Below, piece by piece: positions 58,942-64,000 of a DNA stretch of 64,000 nt (positions within the stretch are counted from its first letter, which is position 1; each line of letters opens with the position of its first letter). This stretch comes from Micromonospora haikouensis (GTDB taxonomy: Bacteria > Actinomycetota > Actinomycetes > Mycobacteriales > Micromonosporaceae): NCBI RefSeq assembly GCF_900091595.1, contig NZ_FMCW01000024.1, forward strand, positions 62,001 through 126,000, written 5' to 3'. The position numbers were made by a program, and so were the translations under genes. The notes under the pieces are model-generated. The model searched no databases. It saw only the letters and a program-made list of their open reading frames with translations, and was not told where the DNA came from.

Positions 58942-59914
58942 GGTCTGGTCGTTCGTCGATGCCCATCGCCGGGCCGGACGCCCCGTCGCCCTCGCCCGGC
59001 TGGTGGCGCGCGACGGCCCGGGATCGCGGCCACTCGGATCGACGATGGCCGTCGCGGCGGACGGCACGTGGCGCGGCTCGGTGTCCGGGGGCTGCGTGGA
59101 GGCCGTCGTCGTGGAAGCTGCCCGCGCAGTCCTCGCCGGAGCGGCGGCGCACGTGCTGCCGGTGACACCGGGCGATTTCCTGCTGCCGTGGGAGGACGCG
59201 CCCGCCTGCTCCGCCACCATGGAGGTGCTGGTCCTGCCGGCACCACCGCCACCGGTGCACGAAGCGATCACCGTGGCGTTGCGGCGGGACAGACCCGTCG
59301 CGGTGGGCGTCGGACTGCAGCCGCCGTACCAGTGGTCGGTGGCCCCGACCACGGACCAGCTCCCCGGCGACCAGCCGGCGTACGTCGAGGCCCTGCCGCG
59401 CCGACCGCGGCTGGTGCTCGCCGGAGCGACCGACCTGGCCGCGGTGGTGGCCACGCTGGCGGAGTCACTGGACCTGGCCGTGTCCGTCATAGACCCACGC
59501 CCCGACCACGTCGGATCCGGGGCGCTGCCGGCCAGCGCCCGGGTGGTGCGCGCCTGGCCGGACGAATGGCTGACCCGCCGCCCGCTCGGGCCCGGCGACG
59601 CCGTAGTCACGTTGAGCCACGACCCCCGCATCGACGACCGGGCGATCCGCGCAGCGCTGGCCGGCGGCGCGGGACACGTCGCGGCGCTCGGCAGCCGGGC
59701 CACCCACGCGCAGCGCCTGCGACGTCTCGCCGGCACACTCGGCCTGGACCGGCTGGCCGGTCCCGCCGGACTGGACCTGGGCGGCACGTCGCTCGCCGAG
59801 GCGGCCCTGTCCATCCTCGCCGAGGTCGTCGCGGCGGGAAACGGCCGGGCCGGAGGCCGGCTGCGCGACTCGCGGCTTCCCATCGGCGTCCACCCGACGG
59901 TGACCCATGGTTGA
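58931..59914 (+). CDS. XdhC/CoxF-family molybdenum hydroxylase maturation protein
   Basis: This 327-residue protein has the N-terminal XdhC domain (VARDGPGSRPLGSTMAV, GSVSGGCVEAVVVEAA) and the C-terminal Rossmann domain of the family (VVTLSHDPRIDDRAIRAAL, HVAALGSRATHAQRL). XdhC binds molybdenum cofactor and inserts it, with sulfuration, into the apo-hydroxylase. The ATG overlaps the end of the Mo-subunit gene. It is intact although its client enzyme is broken, so the decay may be recent or it may serve another hydroxylase in the genome. Confidence 0.9.
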   Translation: MLREVWSFVDAHRRAGRPVALARLVARDGPGSRPLGSTMAVAADGTWRGSVSGGCVEAVVVEAARAVLAGAAAHVLPVTPGDFLLPWEDAPACSATMEVLVLPAPPPPVHEAITVALRRDRPVAVGVGLQPPYQWSVAPTTDQLPGDQPAYVEALPRRPRLVLAGATDLAAVVATLAESLDLAVSVIDPRPDHVGSGALPASARVVRAWPDEWLTRRPLGPGDAVVTLSHDPRIDDRAIRAALAGGAGHVAALGSRATHAQRLRRLAGTLGLDRLAGPAGLDLGGTSLAEAALSILAEVVAAGNGRAGGRLRDSRLPIGVHPTVTHG

Positions 59915-60012
59915 CGTCCGATCAGCGGTCGGCTGTGCGTCGGCCGGCCGGAGAGAACCCATTCCCGCAGCCTTGTCCGCCCGAACGGGCGACGGCCGGC
60001 CAATGGGCCGGG

Positions 60013-60579
60013 ATGAAGCCTGACGGCAGCGCGGCGAACCGCGTCGCCGGGCTGGTCCTGGCCGCCGGGGCGGGGCGCCGCTACGGCGGACCCAAGGCAC
60101 CCGTGTTCCTCGGGCAGGCGCTCCGCGCGCTCCAGGGCGGTGGGTGCGCCCCGCTCATCGCTATCCTCGGCGCCGGAGCCCGCCAGGCCCGGTCAGCCGT
60201 CGACCTGGCAGGCGTCCACGTCGTCGACAATCCGCTCTGGTCCGAGGGGATGGCCTCGTCGTTACGGCTCGGCCTGAAGACGGTCGCCGGCCTGCCCAGG
60301 ATCACTGCCGTGTGCGTGCACCTGGTGGACATGCCCGGAGTCACCGCAGCGGCGGTGGCCCGGCTACGGGCCCACACGCACCCGGGCTGCCTGGTCCGCG
60401 CCTGCTACGACGGCGAGCCGGGCCATCCTGTCCTGCTGGGCCGCGACCACTGGGCGGCGGTAGCCGCGACCGCGCGGGGCGACCAAGGCGCACGGGCCTA
60501 TCTGCGCCTGCGGGCCGACCAGGTGAGCTTCGTCGAGTGTGTCGATGTGGCCGCCGGCTACGACATCGACGAACAGTAA
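60013..60579 (+). CDS. MobA/MocA-like nucleotidyltransferase
   Basis: This 188-residue glycosyltransferase-A-fold protein has LVLAAGAGRRYGGPKAP (nucleotide-binding LAAGxxxRxG-K), VDNPLWSEGMASSLRLGL, VHLVDMPGV (metal-binding Asp) and GHPVLLGRDHW. These are the marks of the CTP:molybdopterin cytidylyltransferase MocA, which makes the cytosine dinucleotide cofactor used by this hydroxylase class. The segment after the Lys is several residues shorter than in typical members (PKAPVFLGQALRAL), so activity is not assured. It closes the Mo-hydroxylase operon. Confidence 0.85.
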   Translation: MKPDGSAANRVAGLVLAAGAGRRYGGPKAPVFLGQALRALQGGGCAPLIAILGAGARQARSAVDLAGVHVVDNPLWSEGMASSLRLGLKTVAGLPRITAVCVHLVDMPGVTAAAVARLRAHTHPGCLVRACYDGEPGHPVLLGRDHWAAVAATARGDQGARAYLRLRADQVSFVECVDVAAGYDIDEQ

Positions 60580-60666
60580 CGACGGGCCCCCTCCCGTCCG
60601 GGCCCGGCATCAGCTGTACCTGCGGCACTTGGCCCTTCCGCGCCCGCGTAGGTAGGGGGGCCACCG

Positions 60667-61116
60667 CTATGCCGCGTCGCTGCGGGTGGCGGCGAGTTCG
60701 GGGAAGGTTTCCTCCCAGCGCTACCGGAGCATAGGTGGCAGCCAAAGGGTGGGCCAGTGCTGCCGGAGGAGGTCGGCGTCGAGCCAGGTGTTCAGGCCCT
60801 CGACGGTGCTGGCTTCGGTGAGCACCACCTTGTACATGCTGGCCAGGCGGGCGGGCCGATCGAGGTCGTACTCGGCGTGCCCGGACCAGTCGAGATGACG
60901 CGGAAGCGTCACCCTGCCCTCAGTTGGGCCGTGCAGCGCGGCGAGGGTTTCGGCCACCACGTAGGGCTTCCGGTCACCGTAGGGCCGGTAGTCCGCCGGC
61001 GGCTGGGGTGATGTCCTGCGTCGGTTCAGGTTGGTTGCGGTTCGGACTTCCGGTCGTATTGCGGCGACGCCCGTGTTGGGTACGAGGGCCCACGACGTTC
61101 GACCTGCGGCATCCAC
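60667..61116 (-). pseudogene. Actinobacterial conserved hypothetical gene with in-frame stop
   Basis: Minus-strand codons from ~61018 encode YRPYGDRKPYVVAETL, LPRHLDWSGHAEYDL and LASMYKVVLTEASTVEGLN, a pattern I recall from small actinobacterial hypothetical proteins. A TAG at 60721-60723 interrupts it after LPPMLR. In the same frame the continuation RWEETFPELAATR is conserved-looking up to a second TAG at 60667. The sequence 5' of ~61018 has no recognisable family similarity and no good start. It is probably inactivated. The function is unknown. Confidence 0.55.
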
Positions 61117-61136
61117 CGAGCAACACCGGCCTGCCG

Positions 61137-62423
61137 CTATCTGGCTCCGACCGCCCGTAGGTCGGCGATGAGCCGGTCGAGCAGCCGTTCCTCCATCACC
61201 GCTCGGCCGGCACGCCGCATCGACTCGCTCAGCGACTCGTCCCAGGGCGTCCGAGTGGGCGTACCGAGCAGTGCCGTGCCGGTGCCCGCCGCCGGCAGGT
61301 AGTCAGCCGCAGTCATCCGCCACGGGACCGCGCCCGGATACCGCTGGAGAGCCGCCGCAGTCAGTCGTACGCCGGTCCAGTCGAAGTCGTTGCGCCATCG
61401 GATCACCGCCCCCTGCGCGGCCCACAACAGCGTGTGAACGGCGACCGAGGGCACCCCTTCGGTGCAGATCAGCGGCGGGGCCTGGGCTCCGAGCGCGGTG
61501 GTGGCCGCGCGCAGCACGGCAGGGTTTTCGCAGACGTAGACCTCGTCGCAGTTCAGCGTCAGCGGTGCCAGGCGCAGTTGGTGCAGGGTGACCCGGATCG
61601 GCACGCCGGCCTGCGCGGCCTCGGTGAGCCACCGCCCGAGCAGGCCGCCGGTGGCCGGCACGTTGAGCACCAGCACCTGGCTGGCGAGGTCGTCCGGGAC
61701 CAGACCGACCGATTCCCACAACGCCCGTTCCCGCTCACCGTCGACCGGGAGCGCCGCCTGCTGCCAGGTGGCGACGGCACGGAGGACGAGCCCGCGTAGC
61801 GGCCCGTCGGTGAGGGCCTTCGTGTCCTCCAGCACCCGGTCGGCGAAGACCGGTATCGGCTCGTCGGCTGCGGGCAGCGCGTCCAGGACGCGGACCACGT
61901 CCCCGAACGGCAGTCCGGTGCGGACGACGCGGGTCAGGGTGCCGTCGCGGCGCAGGCCGTCGAGCCATTCGGCGTACCACGCGGTGTGGGCGTGCCGGCC
62001 GTCGTTGGCCAGAGCGAGGACGGCGTCGCGGGCCACCGCCTCGCGTTTGAGGTCGGACGGTCGGTTGCGCAGCGGGGCCATCGCGGCGAGCACCTCGACC
62101 AGGCCGACTCCGTGCGCGGCGCGCAGGTGCTCGTCCACGTCGCCGAGGCGGACGCTGAGGCGGGCCGCCGCGGTGGAGCGGTGGGTGCCGGTGATGCCGA
62201 TGACCACGAGACGTTCGTCGTCGGTGGGGGTCGCGAGCGTCACGGTGGTGTCGAGCCGGCCACCGGTGCGCTCCAGGCTGCGCCGGGCGGCCGCCAGCAA
62301 CCGCCGCCAGCCGGGCTGATCCACGAGATCCGCCGGACCGTCCGGCCGGTGCCGCCCGGTCGGCACGAGCGACGGATGTGCGGCGGAGCGGTCCGGGGGC
62401 CGCGCGCCGTGCGCGTCGGTCAT
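61137..62423 (-). CDS. Wadjet JetD-like protein (TIGR02679 family, Toprim nuclease subunit)
   Basis: This 428-residue protein matches the TIGR02679 (DUF2399-type) family. The C-terminal Toprim-like domain shows VYVCENPAVLRAA (catalytic Glu), ICTEGVPSVAV and WRNDFDWTG (D-x-D). The N-terminal half has ARLSVRLGDVDEHLRA and REAVARDAV. In Wadjet systems JetD is the DNA-cleaving subunit that cuts plasmids extruded by the JetABC SMC motor. Its ATG overlaps the stop of the upstream SMC-like gene (ATGA). It is the last gene of a minus-strand operon entering from beyond the right edge. Confidence 0.82.
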   Translation of the reverse strand: MTDAHGARPPDRSAAHPSLVPTGRHRPDGPADLVDQPGWRRLLAAARRSLERTGGRLDTTVTLATPTDDERLVVIGITGTHRSTAAARLSVRLGDVDEHLRAAHGVGLVEVLAAMAPLRNRPSDLKREAVARDAVLALANDGRHAHTAWYAEWLDGLRRDGTLTRVVRTGLPFGDVVRVLDALPAADEPIPVFADRVLEDTKALTDGPLRGLVLRAVATWQQAALPVDGERERALWESVGLVPDDLASQVLVLNVPATGGLLGRWLTEAAQAGVPIRVTLHQLRLAPLTLNCDEVYVCENPAVLRAATTALGAQAPPLICTEGVPSVAVHTLLWAAQGAVIRWRNDFDWTGVRLTAAALQRYPGAVPWRMTAADYLPAAGTGTALLGTPTRTPWDESLSESMRRAGRAVMEERLLDRLIADLRAVGAR

Positions 62424-64000
62424 TCGTCGGTGAGGTCGAGCAGGACGCCGGTCCGGTCGGGCTCGCGCTGACCACCGGGGGCGCGGCGGGTCTCCGGGGA
62501 ACCGAGCGCACGGGCCAGGGTTCCGTCGAAGTCGGCGATGTTGGTCGAGCCGTCCCAGACCAGCAGCACGGTGGACACGGCGTGTTCCACGGCGGAATGC
62601 GACAGGTCGTAGTGGGCGGCGCCGCTGACCGCCGGGTGGGTGGCCCAGAGGTCGTAGCCGGTCATGAACAGGTCAAGGTCGAACTGTTTCGCCAGCGCCA
62701 TCAGCTCACCCCGGCCGGTGTCGTCCACGCCGGCGAACGCCTCGTCGAGGCCGAGCAGCCGGGGGGCGTCGGGTCGCGCCGAGCCGAACAGCGCATTGGC
62801 GGCGGCGAACAGCGGCAGGTGCAGGGAGACCGACTGTTCGCCGCCGGAGAGCTGGCTGTGTCGGGCCCGGGTCAGCGCCTCCGTGTCGCCACCGGGCCGG
62901 TGCAGGGTGAACGCGAACGTCCGCCACTGCCGGTAGTCGAGCACGTCGCCGAGCAGTTCCCGGTAGGGCCGTTCGGGTGCGGCGGCCCGCGCCGTCTTGA
63001 TCCGGGCGGCGAAGTGCCGGCGCATGGTGGTGAGCTGGGCCGGCCCGAGCCGGGCCGGGTCGCGTTCGAGGAGCTTGCACACGTCGCGTTGCTCGGCGTC
63101 GAGGTCGTCGGCGAGCCGCCAGCCGACGCCGACGGTGAGCCCCGAGGACATGCGCCGGGCGCGCATCTGGCTGTCCATTGCCGCCACCAGGTCGCGGGCC
63201 TCGATGGTGCGGTGGTGGATCTGCCGGGCGAGTTGCCCGAGCAGGGCGTCCTCCAGCACCCGCTGCTCGGAGTCGGTGAGCAGTTGCTCCTGGTCGCGGC
63301 GCTCGCGGGCGATCCGGTCGGCGAAGTGGGCGACCGGGGTGAGGCCCTGCTCGTCGGCGACGCGGACCACGATCACCCCGTCGTCGGTGTCCCACTCGGG
63401 CCGGTGGTCGAGGCCGGCGGCGGGCAGCTGCGCCTGCAGATCGGTCAGCGCGGTGGTGAGCCGGGTGGCGCTCTGCTTCAGCGACGTCTCGGTGGGGCTC
63501 AGCTCCCGGGTGGCCGCGAGGATCGCCTCGTGCAGGGCTGCCACCTGCGGATGCAGTGCGTCGTCCGGGGTCTGCGCCGGCCAGCGCAGGTCGGTGGGAC
63601 AGCGCAGCAGGCCCAGCAGGTCCGGCTGGGCGTACGGGCGCAACCGCTGGGCGTCGTGCTGCGCCTCGGCGACGGCGGCGACCAGGGCCTGCTCGCCCAG
63701 CTCCACCCGGGTCAGCGCGGCGACCCGCCGCTCCCGGGCGGTGCCGAGTGAGGTGCGAGCCTGCTCGACGTCCTGCTCCGCCTCGATGATCGCGTCGGCG
63801 GTCCGGGCGACGTCGGCCAGCACCCGTTCCGCGTCGGTGCCCACGCTGTCGCGCAACGTCCGGTACGCCTCCGCCTTCTCCTGGTGCCGCGCACGGGCCG
63901 TGCGCGCGGTCTGCGCCGCGGCGGTGAACCGGTCGACTGCCTCGTCGTGCCGCTGCCGGGCCTGGTCCTCCTGCTCGGCGGCGCGCACGGCGGCCGTCCG
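62420..64000 (-). CDS. Wadjet JetC-like SMC/SbcC ATPase (TIGR02680 family), C-terminal part
   Basis: About 526 codons are visible, and the frame runs open through the right edge. The visible start of the frame is Ala/Arg/Glu-rich coiled coil. The C-terminal ATPase head has the ABC signature LSGGEQSVSLHLPL, Walker B PRLLGLDEAFAGVD and LFMTGYDLWA. This is the SMC-like motor of the TIGR02677-02680 gene set, which corresponds to one Wadjet (MksBEFG/JetABCD) type. The Walker A half and the expected kleisin-like and WH genes (TIGR02677/02678) should lie just past position 64000. Confidence 0.85.
   Translation of the reverse strand, partial: RTAAVRAAEQEDQARQRHDEAVDRFTAAAQTARTARARHQEKAEAYRTLRDSVGTDAERVLADVARTADAIIEAEQDVEQARTSLGTARERRVAALTRVELGEQALVAAVAEAQHDAQRLRPYAQPDLLGLLRCPTDLRWPAQTPDDALHPQVAALHEAILAATRELSPTETSLKQSATRLTTALTDLQAQLPAAGLDHRPEWDTDDGVIVVRVADEQGLTPVAHFADRIARERRDQEQLLTDSEQRVLEDALLGQLARQIHHRTIEARDLVAAMDSQMRARRMSSGLTVGVGWRLADDLDAEQRDVCKLLERDPARLGPAQLTTMRRHFAARIKTARAAAPERPYRELLGDVLDYRQWRTFAFTLHRPGGDTEALTRARHSQLSGGEQSVSLHLPLFAAANALFGSARPDAPRLLGLDEAFAGVDDTGRGELMALAKQFDLDLFMTGYDLWATHPAVSGAAHYDLSHSAVEHAVSTVLLVWDGSTNIADFDGTLARALGSPETRRAPGGQREPDRTGVLLDLTDE

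Noticed and set aside
57193..60003. A 936-codon minus-strand open frame across the Mo-hydroxylase region
   Set aside because: It is low-complexity Arg/Pro/Ala translation antisense to recognisable Mo-subunit and XdhC genes, with no domain signal.
1..64000. CRISPR arrays, tRNA or rRNA genes
   Set aside because: No regularly spaced repeats, cloverleaf-like segments or rRNA signatures were seen by eye. A dedicated scan (tRNAscan, Infernal, CRISPR finder) would be decisive.

Overview
The window is high-GC actinobacterial DNA. GTG starts are frequent, genes overlap by GTGA/ATGA, and secondary metabolism is dense. The gene content (an aristeromycin/coformycin-like set, LAL and TetR regulators, a SodF-type dismutase behind a Nur-like site) suits a Micromonospora-like member of the Micromonosporaceae. 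That placement is inference. No rRNA, tRNA, CRISPR array or intact insertion sequence was seen.

Region 1 (1-12.5 kb) looks like a carbocyclic or purine nucleoside antibiotic cluster. One long minus-strand operon starts near 8.9 kb and runs Gfo/Idh/MocA oxidoreductase, myo-inositol-phosphate-synthase homologue, DJ-1/PfpI protein, SDR, RidA, PfkB kinase, adenosylhomocysteinase (SAHH), phosphohexomutase, MTA phosphorylase, then a second SAHH-like gene cut by the left edge. Divergent to it is a short HisG-type ATP phosphoribosyltransferase. Beyond that lie a third SAHH-like protein fused to a cupin and an extended SDR. An inositol-phosphate-synthase homologue beside nucleoside-handling enzymes and SAHH paralogues is the signature of aristeromycin-type clusters. 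HisG plus an SDR is the signature of coformycin/pentostatin pathways.

Region 2 (13.0-27.1 kb) is a compact plus-strand NRPS-PKS operon: PCP-C, sulfotransferase-like, PCP-C-A-PCP, KS-AT-ACP, a tandem thioesterase whose first half has lost its serine, stand-alone A-PCP, a thioesterase-like protein with Cys in the nucleophile position, and an MFS exporter. A hairpin follows. It may be separate from Region 1 or may decorate the nucleoside.

Region 3 (27.4-31.3 kb) holds a membrane metallophosphoesterase and a small TetR-controlled operon: an epimerase, a broken enoyl-CoA hydratase and the regulator.

Region 4 (31.5-44.3 kb) looks like a coherent, unfamiliar system: an atypical PLP enzyme, a complete peptide/nickel-type ABC importer with a permease-ATPase fusion, an ATP-grasp ligase, two paralogous methyltransferases, a dipeptide-epimerase-like enolase, an MFS exporter and an acyl-CoA-dehydrogenase-fold oxidase/monooxygenase. 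Import, peptide ligation, epimerisation, methylation, oxidation and export genes together suggest a small peptide or metallophore pathway.

Region 5 (44.3-61.1 kb) is accessory chromosome with marked decay. It has a superoxide dismutase behind a Nur-like box, MarR/TetR/AKR genes with twin operators, a LAL regulator with two frameshifts, an LtrA protein, and a molybdenum-hydroxylase operon whose FAD and Mo subunits are broken.

Region 6 (61.1-64.0 kb, minus strand) is the 3' end of a Wadjet-like (JetC/JetD, TIGR02680/TIGR02679) anti-plasmid system that continues past the right edge.
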